The notes under the pieces: generated by a model
Seen by the model: only the letters and a program-made list of their open reading frames with translations
Database searches by the model: none
What the model was told of the DNA's origin: nothing
Assembly (NCBI GenBank): GCA_900320325.1
Contig: ONRU01000005.1
Coordinates: 1-37,469, forward strand
Direction: 5' to 3'
Length of the DNA stretch: 37,469 bases
Source of the DNA: an uncultured Lachnospiraceae bacterium
Lineage (GTDB): Bacteria > Bacillota > Clostridia > Lachnospirales > Lachnospiraceae
Shown here: piece by piece, positions 1-7,733 of the stretch
How the letters are laid out: every line of letters starts with the position of its first letter
How positions within the stretch are numbered: position 1 is the stretch's first letter
Made by a program: the position numbers and the translations under genes

Positions 1-1264
1 CGGTCTCGATATACCACTGGTCTTCAGAATAATCGTATTCCATCCAGCCGTAGTCGCCAAAATCGGAGGAAATCTCTTCGTACCAGTACTGCCAGGCATT
101 GCTTTCCTCATTGTACCAGAACCAGCAGTCGGTCTCCCCGTCATAGTAGCCCATGTCTCCGTCCCGATAGCAGGTGCGGGCGATTTCCGCCACATAGATG
201 CTGTCGGAAAGGTTCGCCTGCGACTGGCCGAAATGCCAGAGACGGTCCGTACTGTATTTGGCGGGAAGTTCTTCCCATTTGCCCTGGCTGGTCTCGATAT
301 ACCACTTCTGATCCGTGTAATCATATTCCATCCAGCCGTAGTCGCCGTAGTCGGAGGAAATCCCCTCGTACCAGTACTGCCATACGGAACGTTCCTCATT
401 GTACCAGAACCAGCACTGGGTCTCTTCATCGTAGTAATTGTCCCCATCCAGATAGCAGGTGCGGCCAATCTCATCCACATAGATACTGTCATCCATATGG
501 GGCTGCTCCTGGACGTTCGATACAGACTGGCTGCTGTGATTGTTTATGACAAAATTCCCGATTATGCGTAATACGACCATCACGGCAAAAATCAGCAGGA
601 TGATTTTTGCGGGACTGATCCCGCGTCTGGCCCGGGTCGTTTCTCCGCCTGTACCGGCAGCGTAAACCGGCTCCTGACCTTTATCCTGAAGATCGATCCG
701 CAGGGGCGCACCGCAGGCCTCACAGTTGGGGATCATCCCTTCTTTCCAGAGGACTTTTGTCTGGGCGCCGCAGTATTCGCAGGTCAGGATGGTCTCCTGA
801 TTTTCTACGACCACGTTGCCGTAGCGATTTCCGTTCTCATCATAATAGCCGGCTTCAAATGTCTGGCCCTGATCATTAGTCCAACCGTTGGGATAATAAT
901 CATAATCATGGGACTGACCATACAGATGTCGGACCGTACTGTAAGCTATGAGTGGGATAAAGCCGCTGGGCTGGTTGTAGCGGGGCCTTGCTTTGGGCTG
1001 CTGATATGTATTCGCGCTGCCTCCTGTCCTGTAAGAGGACTGGTTTCCGGTATAGGTGCTGGTCGAATGGGCAGACGGTCCTCTGCCGCCGGATCTTCTG
1101 GACGAAGAAGACCGGGAGAAACCAAATCCGCTGGATCTGGAACTGCTGGACCTTGAACTGGGGCCGCTGGACCGGCTTGAACTCGAACGGCTCGAGCTGG
1201 AACGACTTGAACTCGAACGGCTTGAACTTGAACGGCTTGAACTTGAATGACCTCTGGGCGGCAT
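1..1264 (-). CDS. Zinc-ribbon single-pass membrane protein with Arg/Ser-repeat N-terminus and 96-residue tandem repeats (C-terminus beyond window)
   Basis: The frame is open from an ATG at 1264 to the left edge (421 codons, no stop), preceded by a strong AAGGAGG ribosome site. Residues 7-62 are almost only Ser and Arg, including five consecutive RSSSS units. A Tyr/Gln/Pro-rich stretch follows, then a zinc ribbon with CxxC pairs at about C162/C165 and C181/C184, a basic segment, and one hydrophobic helix at about 213-236. The rest is two tandem copies of a roughly 96-residue Trp/Tyr/Asp-rich module starting near 257 and 353. Each copy has an IYVxEIxRTCY opening and a WYIET ending. By the usual topology of such proteins the ribbon is probably cytoplasmic and the aromatic modules outside; this is inference. 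The function is unknown and I do not recognise the family beyond the zinc ribbon. The repeat-rich DNA could also indicate contingency variation. Confidence 0.85.
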   Translation of the reverse strand, partial: MPPRGHSSSSRSSSSRSSSSRSSSSRSSSSRSSGPSSRSSSSRSSGFGFSRSSSSRRSGGRGPSAHSTSTYTGNQSSYRTGGSANTYQQPKARPRYNQPSGFIPLIAYSTVRHLYGQSHDYDYYPNGWTNDQGQTFEAGYYDENGNRYGNVVVENQETILTCEYCGAQTKVLWKEGMIPNCEACGAPLRIDLQDKGQEPVYAAGTGGETTRARRGISPAKIILLIFAVMVVLRIIGNFVINNHSSQSVSNVQEQPHMDDSIYVDEIGRTCYLDGDNYYDEETQCWFWYNEERSVWQYWYEGISSDYGDYGWMEYDYTDQKWYIETSQGKWEELPAKYSTDRLWHFGQSQANLSDSIYVAEIARTCYRDGDMGYYDGETDCWFWYNEESNAWQYWYEEISSDFGDYGWMEYDYSEDQWYIET

Positions 1265-1322
1265 AGCTACACCTCCTTATATATATGACATTACAAGCTT
1301 TTGTACTGTAAATCCTGAATTC

Positions 1323-1331
1323 ATTATATCA
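1323..1331 (-). promoter_or_regulatory. Possible extended -10 promoter for the zinc-ribbon gene
   Basis: On the minus strand TGATATAAT (a TGN extension plus a perfect TATAAT) lies about 60 bases before the ATG at 1264. No good -35 box is seen 16-18 bases upstream, which is acceptable for an extended -10 promoter. Confidence 0.45.
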
Positions 1332-1882
1332 TAGTTACGTCCGACTTCTCCACTCCCGCCTCAGGCATGAACCAAGCGTCAGATCTTCACGGTTCATTTC
1401 TCCACTCCCGCCTCAGGTTTCCGGAAGATCCTTTCTGCTCTCCGATTAGTCCCGGCTGTCCTTCGGAAAATTCAATCAAGGAAAACCCGGGGAAATCTGT
1501 GTGATCTTTTAAAAGAGTTATTCAATGTTTCTTCGTAAAGCATTTCAGAAATTTCTGATATATTTTGACAGCGATCAACTATTTTCAGGCCGTGAAAACA
1601 GTCAAATCTTGCTTTTTAAAGATGGATTTCGGCTAAAAACCGGGAACTTTGGCAAAAACCGGCAGTTTATTCTTTACAATTTCATTGCATCGTTGTAATA
1701 TCTCTCCCGAACTGAACCGGAAACCTGTTTTCCGGGAAAGTAAGGGAGTTTGGCAGGTTTTCTGCCGTATTATGTACGGCATGAACATTCTGGAAAACTA
1801 TGGTTTATATCATTATTTTTTCCTTCTTCAGTCATTGATTAATAATTAGTTAACATTTTTTTAATATCTGTATCATTGCAAT

Positions 1883-1928
1883 CATTCAGGGATTAAGTAA
1901 AGATACATTCAGGGATTAAGTAAAGATA
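1883..1928. repeat. Perfect 23-bp tandem duplication
   Basis: Two identical head-to-tail copies of a 23-base unit that begins CATTCAGGGATTAAG (1883-1905 and 1906-1928). They lie 37 bases before the start of the 3D-domain gene, inside its likely 5' untranslated region. The identity of the copies suggests a recent duplication. Confidence 0.9.
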
Positions 1929-1965
1929 ATTGAAACCACAGTGCTTTCTGAGAAATGGAGTGCTT

Positions 1966-2376
1966 ATGAAAATGTCGATTCGTAAACTTTGCAGACGCGG
2001 CTGCGCGTTACTCGCAGCTTTATTTATCTTTTTCAATGTAACAGTTGTTCCCGCACAGGCATCCGACGATTGGGACGGTCCCGTCCTCAACAGAGTCATC
2101 GGAACTGTAGAAGGCCCCTCCGGCAAGGAGACATATTATAACCTGAACATGACCTGGATCATCGAGTATATGCATGAGCAGGGTTATGAAGGAGAATTCT
2201 GGGTCCGGGACGACGGTGTGAAGATGCTGGGCGATTACGTTATGTGCGCCGCATGCTTCGATGTCCATCCGCTGGGTTCTCTGGTCGAGACCAGCCTGGG
2301 AACAGCAATCGTGTGTGACACAGGTACTTTTATCTATGACAACCCTTATCAGATCGATATTGCGGTCCGCTGGTAA
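1966..2376 (+). CDS. Small secreted 3D-domain (double-psi beta-barrel) protein
   Basis: This is a 136-residue protein. The chosen start is the ATG at 1966, preceded by GGAG at a usual distance; an in-frame ATG at 1930 would put twelve odd residues before the signal peptide. Residues 1-32 form a classical signal peptide (basic Arg/Lys, hydrophobic ALLAALFIFF, cut after AQA). The C-terminal half carries the 3D-domain signature: VRDDGVKMLG, then a PLGSLVETSLG segment, VCDTG and a final IDIAV. This matches the RlpA/Rpf-related barrel used by peptidoglycan-acting lytic transglycosylases. The family usually sits at the end of larger cell-wall proteins; here it is nearly the whole mature protein, with no LysM or SH3b anchor. 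The likely role is a secreted wall-remodelling or wall-binding protein; enzymatic activity is inferred only from fold. Confidence 0.8.
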   Translation: MKMSIRKLCRRGCALLAALFIFFNVTVVPAQASDDWDGPVLNRVIGTVEGPSGKETYYNLNMTWIIEYMHEQGYEGEFWVRDDGVKMLGDYVMCAACFDVHPLGSLVETSLGTAIVCDTGTFIYDNPYQIDIAVRW

Positions 2377-2456
2377 AAATTAACCGGCAAACATAATCAA
2401 CCGATAAAACATCTGGTAAAACATAATTAAAGAAAACAGTTTTGAAAAAGTATCCG

Positions 2457-2505
2457 GAAAAGGCCGAAGCGCGGGATTTTGATTCCCGGCTCCGGCCTTT
2501 TTTGT
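2457..2505 (+). terminator. Intrinsic terminator after the 3D-domain gene
   Basis: Inverted repeat AAAGGCCGAAGC...GCTCCGGCCTTT with a TTTTGA-type loop between GCGGGA and TTCCCG, followed by a run of T. It lies 80 bases after the stop codon. Confidence 0.8.
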
Positions 2506-2786
2506 CTTTGTTCTTGTATAATACCGCTCTTATAATACCGCTCTGCCGTCTTTTTATTCTGCTTTTTCAGCTTTTTTTCATGCGAAAGTTTGCTGTACAC
2601 GCTCTCTCTGAAAATGCTATCATATATGTGTAAGGATGATTGCGGCGGGGAATGTACAGGAAGGCATTTGGTATGGTATCCGGTTTGGCATCCAGTATGG
2701 TACCGGGGTATGGAAGCTGCCGGATCGAACTGCGGCGGGGATCGGCAGGATCCCTGCGTCCGTCCGTTTCCTTACGGGGGTATGGA
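2506..2786. other. Intergenic region before the SIR2-like gene
   Basis: Together with the terminator this is a 410-base gap. The open frame of the next gene extends back to 2640 without a stop, but that stretch is a degenerate GGTATGG/GGCGGGG repeat and reads as low-complexity protein, so it is treated as untranslated. No convincing promoter was found. Confidence 0.4.
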
Positions 2787-3755
2787 ATGAGCACAGAAAA
2801 TAAGAATACTATACAGCCCTGGCATCTGCCGGAGCGTCCCAGGGTCCTGATGATCGGAAACGGTTTTAACCGGACCTTCAATATGAAATCATGGAAGAAT
2901 CTGATCGATTCTGTCCGGACCCGCAAGGATCTGGATGACGGCCTGCTGGGCCGGATCCCTTTGTCCATGCAAGTGGTCCTGGCCACAGACGACAAGGTCT
3001 ATGACAGTATGAAGGAAGTCGCGGAATATATGCGGAATTTTCATCTGACACCGGAGCATACCGCTCTTCTGGAAAAGATCACGGAGATTCCGACTGAGAC
3101 CATCCTGACTTCCAATTATTCCTATGAACTGGAGAAGGTCCTGACCGGCAGGTGCGGCTATTGGGCCAGAAATCCCTACCGACGGTACGCTGTCCCGTAT
3201 TATAGTAATAACGCGGTCCGTTTCCTGCACCGCTATTCCCATGTGCCGGCCGCGAAAGGCCGCGAAGCGCTGCCTGGAGACCCGGGTTACCGGAATATCT
3301 GGCATATCCACGGAGAGGTAGACCAGCCCCGCCACATCATCATGGGCCATTATTTCTACGGCAAGATGGAATATGAGATCCAGACCTATCTGCCTTACCT
3401 GGAGCGTCGTGTGGAAGGCGCCCGGAAAGCGGGCGGTATCTTCTATCCCAGGAGCTGGGTGGATTATTATCTGATCGGAGATCTGTACATAGCGGGATTC
3501 GGACAGGATTTCTCAGAATCCGATATCTGGTATCTGGCCTGTACCAAGAAGCGGCATTTCCCCGCGGCAAAGACGTACTATTATACGCCTGTCTCTCCGT
3601 CCGGCCGAAAAGACCTGCGTGACGAAGAGAAAGCCATGCTGGAAGCCTACGGAATTGAGGTCCGGGAACGGCCTATTGCCGATGACAGTCCCGACAGATA
3701 TGTCCGCTATTATGAAAATGTGATTGCGGAACTGCGGGATATTTTCAGGGAATAA
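2787..3755 (+). CDS. SIR2-like NAD-binding fold protein
   Basis: This is a 322-residue soluble protein without signal peptide or membrane helix. The start at 2787 is chosen because it follows a G-rich ribosome site and the conserved domain begins right after it. Motifs in SIR2 order are: a glycine loop MIGNGFNRTF (G24, G26) for NAD, SNY with N110, an HIHG motif with H175 in the position of the catalytic His, IIMGHYFYG, and a late AGFGQDFSESD that resembles the nucleotide-binding GxxxxDxD of SIR2_2-type domains. No zinc Cys set is visible, unlike true sirtuin deacylases, so NAD hydrolysis or ADP-ribose chemistry is more likely than protein deacetylation. Such domains occur in antiphage effectors, but no partner gene is adjacent here. 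Function is unresolved. Confidence 0.75.
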   Translation: MSTENKNTIQPWHLPERPRVLMIGNGFNRTFNMKSWKNLIDSVRTRKDLDDGLLGRIPLSMQVVLATDDKVYDSMKEVAEYMRNFHLTPEHTALLEKITEIPTETILTSNYSYELEKVLTGRCGYWARNPYRRYAVPYYSNNAVRFLHRYSHVPAAKGREALPGDPGYRNIWHIHGEVDQPRHIIMGHYFYGKMEYEIQTYLPYLERRVEGARKAGGIFYPRSWVDYYLIGDLYIAGFGQDFSESDIWYLACTKKRHFPAAKTYYYTPVSPSGRKDLRDEEKAMLEAYGIEVRERPIADDSPDRYVRYYENVIAELRDIFRE

Positions 3756-3760
3756 ATACA

Positions 3761-3780
3761 GCCCCGTAATCATACGGGGC
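3761..3780. terminator. Hairpin between convergent SIR2-like and symporter genes
   Basis: A perfect 8-bp stem GCCCCGTA/TACGGGGC with a 4-base loop lies five bases after the SIR2-like stop. On the minus strand it is followed by TGTATTTATT, so it may serve both convergent transcripts. The T tract is weak. Confidence 0.55.
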
Positions 3781-3860
3781 CGGGAAATTATCCGGTTCCG
3801 CCGGGTACAGAACCGCGGCCGGAATAATGGTCAGAGCAGAAACGCGGCCGGCAAATCGGG

Positions 3861-5210
3861 TCATCCGATTCCGCCGAGCACAGCGCCCGCAATCAGGGCA
3901 ATGAGGGCCGCGGCGCAGTAAATATATCTGCCCAGGGGATAGAACCAGCCTCCGACAGGCTGCTCCCTGCCCTGTGAAACACTCTCGAGGACGAACTGTT
4001 TTCCGGCGATCCAGAAGAACATGATGCCGGCCAGCAGGGCGCCCAGCGGGCATATATAAATAGAAACAACGTCCATCCACTGGGATACGATGGCCTGGAT
4101 GAAAATGGCTGTCAGGCCGCCGAATACATGGATAATGACCGCAGCGGGTTTTCTGCGGACGCCGAAGCTGTCCTGCAGGAAGGCTGTCGCCACTTCATAC
4201 ATGTTTATGATGGAGCTGCAGCCCGCGAAAAGGATACAGATATAGAATACGATTTCGATAATCCTGCCGCCCTTCATACCGTTCATGATCTGGACCAGGT
4301 AGATGAACATGAGGCCGGGACCGCCTTCTGTCAGGGCAGCGCCTCCGACGGCCATGGCGGGAATGATGACAAAGGATGCCAGCAGGGCCGCAACTGTATC
4401 AAAGAAGGCTACAATGGCGGCAGATCTGGGAATATCCTCCTCCTTTTTCAGGTAGGAGCCATAGATCACGGTACCGTTGCCGGCCACCGACAGGGAGAAA
4501 AAGGCCTGTCCGAAAGCAAAGATCCAGAGTCTGGGATCCTTAAATCCGGCCGGATTGATGCCCAGGATATACTTATAACCGTTGAAGGCTCCATCCAGTG
4601 TCATGATGTAGAGTCCCAGACCTACAAACAGGAAAAACAGGACCGGCATCATGATCTTGTTGGCCTTCTCGATGCCGTCCGCAACGCCGAAGATCATGAT
4701 CAGGCAGCTGACAGATACCGCCAGGATGACCCACAGGGTGGCCCCGTGGGCGGAAGCGGTGGCTCCGAAAACGCCGCCGATGGTCTCTATATCAGTCCCC
4801 ATGGCCATCAAGCCGCCTGAAAGGGCCAGAAAGGCGTATTTAAAGATCCATCCCATGACACATGAATAACCGATGGCCAGGGCCAGAGAGCCCAGAACCG
4901 GGATCATGCCGACCGCCTGGCCTATAGAAGGATTCCCCCACCTTTTTTCCGTACATACACCGAAGGATTTGACGGGACCGCCGTGTCCGGCCCTGCCCAG
5001 GGCCATCTCCCCGATCACGCCGGACGAACCGATCAGGATCACGAACAGGAAATAGGGAATCAGAAACGTCATTCCTCCCCAGGCTGAGACCAGGGTCGGA
5101 AAACGCCAGATATTGCCCATACCGACAGCGGATCCCACACAGGCCATGATAAAGCCCAGACCGCTGGTAAAGGTCTCCCGCTTCGCTGTTTTGTGATGAT
5201 GACTGCTCAT
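3861..5210 (-). CDS. NSS-family sodium-dependent amino-acid transporter
   Basis: This is a 449-residue integral membrane protein of the neurotransmitter:sodium symporter (LeuT-fold) family. The first helix carries the signature GSAVGMGNIWRFP (N33 to P38), with the unwound Gly-rich centre that binds sodium and substrate. At least ten further hydrophobic helices follow. The N-terminus MSSHHHK is cytosolic. The length fits bacterial homologues with eleven to twelve helices. The ribosome site AAGGAG lies eight bases before the ATG. It imports an amino acid with sodium, but the substrate cannot be named from sequence. It stands alone on the minus strand, divergent from the acyltransferase cluster. 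Confidence 0.92.
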   Translation of the reverse strand: MSSHHHKTAKRETFTSGLGFIMACVGSAVGMGNIWRFPTLVSAWGGMTFLIPYFLFVILIGSSGVIGEMALGRAGHGGPVKSFGVCTEKRWGNPSIGQAVGMIPVLGSLALAIGYSCVMGWIFKYAFLALSGGLMAMGTDIETIGGVFGATASAHGATLWVILAVSVSCLIMIFGVADGIEKANKIMMPVLFFLFVGLGLYIMTLDGAFNGYKYILGINPAGFKDPRLWIFAFGQAFFSLSVAGNGTVIYGSYLKKEEDIPRSAAIVAFFDTVAALLASFVIIPAMAVGGAALTEGGPGLMFIYLVQIMNGMKGGRIIEIVFYICILFAGCSSIINMYEVATAFLQDSFGVRRKPAAVIIHVFGGLTAIFIQAIVSQWMDVVSIYICPLGALLAGIMFFWIAGKQFVLESVSQGREQPVGGWFYPLGRYIYCAAALIALIAGAVLGGIG

Positions 5211-5389
5211 ACAGATTCTCCTTCGAACATTAACAATACTGTCCCCTACTATATCACGGATTCCGAATCGCGCTCAGGGTTTTTCTTAAGATTTTTCTTA
5301 AGGTATTCCTTTTTTATGCTTTTTTCAATGACAGAGAAAGCTGAAACAGGTAGACTTAAGCTATGTGGAACGCGCCGTGAGCAGCCGCT

Positions 5390-5523
5390 ACGGCTGACAT
5401 TCCGGTTGACATTCCGGCTGATATGCCGGTTGATATTCCGGCTGACATAACGGCCGATTTTCCGGTTGACATTATCGCTGACATAACGATGATTTTCCGG
5501 TTGGCATTATCGCTGACATAATG
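5390..5523. repeat. Degenerate tandem repeat in the divergent gap (5211-5556)
   Basis: The 346-base gap between the symporter and the acyltransferase gene holds about nine imperfect copies of a 12- to 14-base unit of the type CCGGCTGACATT / CCGGTTGACATT, ending 33 bases before the acyltransferase start. Several units contain TTGACA-like strings, so it may multiply -35-like boxes, but no clear -10 box follows. Near 5278-5305 TTTTTCTTAAG is also repeated. Confidence 0.75.
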
Positions 5524-5556
5524 GCGGGAAACCGCCCTTTTACGGAGGTAACGTGT

Positions 5557-6843
5557 ATGGCTGATACCGCATCCAGATGGTATAAAATCGATAACGCTGC
5601 CAAGATTGTCCCTTCCACCGCGGTCGGCACCGACACCAGGGTCTTCCGTCTGACCTGTGAATTATATGAAGACGTTGACGAACGCACCCTGCAGAAAGCG
5701 CTGGATCTGGCAATTCCGGAATTTCCCTATTTCGGCAGCGTCCTGCGTAAAGGCGTCTTCTGGTATTATCTGGAGGCTTCCAGGACACCGGCCATCGTCC
5801 ATATCGAGAACAAGCCGCCCTGCAGTGCCATTTATCATGAAGGCCGCAGGAACCTGCTTTACAGGGTCGTCTATTATAAGAAACGGATCAACCTGGAAAT
5901 GTTCCATGTCCTGACGGACGGGACCGGGGCTTTTGAGTTTCTCAAGCAGATCGTGACCAATTATCTGAAGATCCGTCATGAACTGGATGACGATCTGGCC
6001 CTGCCGGAACGGGCCTCCGTACAGGGGCGCAATGACGACGCGTTCCAGAAGTTTTATGAAAAACAGAGCGGCAAGCCCAAAGAAAGTCGAATTACCCCCA
6101 AAAAAGCCTATCATATCAAAGGAGAACGGGATGAGAACCTGCAGTGCCATCTGCTGGAAGGCACGGTCTCCACATCCGCTTTTTTAAAGAAGGCCAAAGA
6201 GCACAATTCTACCATGGCAGTTTTTACGACAGCCCTTTACATCGAAGCCCTGCTGCAGGAGATGTCGGTCCGGGACCGCAAGCTGCCCATTGTCCTCAGT
6301 ATCCCCGTCAACCTGCGCAACTATTTCCATTCGGATACGGCCCGGAACTTTTTCGGTGTCATCAATGTGGCTTTTTATCCGGAGCAGTATGACGGTTCCC
6401 TTGACAGCATCATTACTGTAGTCAATGAATCCTTTAAACGGCAGCTGGCAGGCGATCAGGTCTCTCTGACCATGAACAATTTCGCTGCCCTGGAACACAA
6501 TCTCTTTATCAAGATCGTTCCCCTGGCTCTGAAGAATCTTGTCATTTCCATCGCCAACGCCAGAGTCCAGAGGGGCATCACCGGAACGGTCTCCAATGTC
6601 GGCAAAGTGACAATGCCGGAACCCCTGGTTCCCTATATCCATAAATTCAGCTGTTTTATGGCGGCACCGGACGCTCAGATCTCTATCAGTTCTTTCGGGG
6701 ACGCGCTCTGCTTTGGGATCGCAACTGCTTTTTCCGAGCATGCGGTCATGATGAATTTCTTCCGCAGGATCAGGGAAATGGGCATCGACGTGGAACTGGC
6801 TACCAGTGACTACAACAAAGACATCGAGGATGAGGAGGCGTAA
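5557..6843 (+). CDS. Condensation-fold acyltransferase (alcohol acetyltransferase-like)
   Basis: This is a 428-residue soluble protein. The ATG at 5557 follows GGAGGT at eight bases; the in-frame ATG at 5521 lies in the repeat. It contains the HxxxDG catalytic motif of the condensation/chloramphenicol acetyltransferase-like superfamily (H117, D121, G122) and, late in the protein, a SNVGKVTMP segment typical of the second half of these folds. Members transfer acyl groups from CoA or carrier proteins to hydroxyls or amines; the closest type is the fungal and bacterial alcohol acetyltransferase group. No carrier protein or polyketide gene is near. It is tightly coupled to the next gene (two bases between stop and start). 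A joint role with that membrane protein and the downstream esterase-like protein is inferred from gene order only. Confidence 0.75.
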   Translation: MADTASRWYKIDNAAKIVPSTAVGTDTRVFRLTCELYEDVDERTLQKALDLAIPEFPYFGSVLRKGVFWYYLEASRTPAIVHIENKPPCSAIYHEGRRNLLYRVVYYKKRINLEMFHVLTDGTGAFEFLKQIVTNYLKIRHELDDDLALPERASVQGRNDDAFQKFYEKQSGKPKESRITPKKAYHIKGERDENLQCHLLEGTVSTSAFLKKAKEHNSTMAVFTTALYIEALLQEMSVRDRKLPIVLSIPVNLRNYFHSDTARNFFGVINVAFYPEQYDGSLDSIITVVNESFKRQLAGDQVSLTMNNFAALEHNLFIKIVPLALKNLVISIANARVQRGITGTVSNVGKVTMPEPLVPYIHKFSCFMAAPDAQISISSFGDALCFGIATAFSEHAVMMNFFRRIREMGIDVELATSDYNKDIEDEEA

Positions 6844-6845
6844 CT

Positions 6846-7505
6846 ATGCAGTACTGTCAGAAATGCAGGATCAGTATCCGCGGCAATAAGCGCTGCTGCC
6901 CTCTGTGCCAGAGTAATCTGAGCGGAGAACCGGACGAGGATGTCTTCCCCGATCTGGTCAGAAAAAAGGTCAGTTCGGTCATGCTGACCCGGATCTGTAC
7001 CTTCCTGCTGGTCTGTTATGAAATCGTCCTGCTGGCTGCCCAGCTGATCAGCGGATTTACGCTGGAATTCGTGCCGGCCTGGGCCTTTATCGGCCTTCTG
7101 GTCTGGGTCAATTTCATGATCTTTATGTATTATCACAATGACATTCTGAAGGCTTTGAATGTCCAGGGATATCTGATCATTATCGGTAGTGTCGCCGCGG
7201 ACTGGTTTACCGGTATGCGGGGCTGGTCTCTGGCCTGGGTCGTCCCACTCACTTTCTTCTGCATGGTTATCTTATCTATTTTGGTGGCCCGGAGCCTTGG
7301 GATGACGCTGAATGAATATCTGGTCATCATCGCGGGCGATATGCTGATGTCCATGCTGCAGATCATTCCGGTCCTGCTGGGCTGGAACCCTTACCGGGGC
7401 CCTGCTGTCATCTGCATCGCTTTTATGCTGATTCTGACCGCCTATATGCTGATCTTCCGCTACCGTGCCCTGCAGACAGCTCTGGAGAAGCTTTTTAATA
7501 TGTAA
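6846..7505 (+). CDS. DUF6320-like zinc-ribbon six-helix membrane protein
   Basis: This is a 219-residue protein starting two bases after the acyltransferase stop, with GAGGAGG overlapping the end of that gene, so the two are translationally coupled. An N-terminal treble zinc ribbon (C4, C7, C18, C21) precedes about six hydrophobic helices from residue 45 to the end. This layout matches DUF6320-type proteins, which have no known function. The ribbon could recruit a cytosolic partner, for example the acyltransferase, to the membrane; that is a guess. The last codons form the first copy of a 35-bp tandem repeat that runs on past the stop. Confidence 0.8.
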   Translation: MQYCQKCRISIRGNKRCCPLCQSNLSGEPDEDVFPDLVRKKVSSVMLTRICTFLLVCYEIVLLAAQLISGFTLEFVPAWAFIGLLVWVNFMIFMYYHNDILKALNVQGYLIIIGSVAADWFTGMRGWSLAWVVPLTFFCMVILSILVARSLGMTLNEYLVIIAGDMLMSMLQIIPVLLGWNPYRGPAVICIAFMLILTAYMLIFRYRALQTALEKLFNM

Positions 7506-7630
7506 CGGCAGCGTTTGAACGGATGCTTTTTAATATGCAGCGGCTGCGTTTGAACGGATGCTTTTTAATATGCAGCGGCTGCGTTTGACTGGATGCTTTT
7601 CAATATGCAGCGGCAGCGTATGAATGGATG
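7491..7630. repeat. Four copies of a 35-bp tandem repeat overlapping a gene end
   Basis: Units start at 7491, 7526, 7561 and 7596, each opening CTTTTTAATATG or CTTTTCAATATG and ending near GGATG. The first copy carries the last codons and TAA stop of the DUF6320-like gene; the other copies have CAG at the position of that stop. The 35-base period is not a multiple of three. The rest of the gap to 7733 holds nothing else recognised. Confidence 0.92.
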
Positions 7631-7733
7631 CGGCAGGATGGTAATGTAATTTGATACAAATATATTTTGACGCAAATGAAATTATTATATACGTGACAGG
7701 ATCGGCCACGAATAAGACTATGGAGGTCTCTGA

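Larger units (their letters stand above)
1265..1965. other. 701-base divergent intergenic region
   Basis: This gap separates two divergently transcribed genes and is AT-richer than its surroundings. It holds a 20-base direct repeat (1346-1365 and 1398-1417, TTCTCCACTCCCGCCTCAGG), small inverted repeats such as GCCGTA/TACGGC near 1764-1780, and a perfect 23-base tandem duplication just before the next gene. A 66-codon open frame at 1649-1849 has no ribosome site and is not called. No RNA gene was recognised. Confidence 0.5.

Noticed and set aside
1649..1849. 66-codon open frame
   Set aside because: No ribosome site, no domain, in an AT-rich divergent gap.
2442..2633. 63-codon open frame after the 3D-domain gene
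   Set aside because: It runs through the intrinsic terminator and lacks a ribosome site.
7491..7630. 35-bp repeats as CRISPR
   Set aside because: Copies are directly adjacent with no spacers and overlap a gene end.
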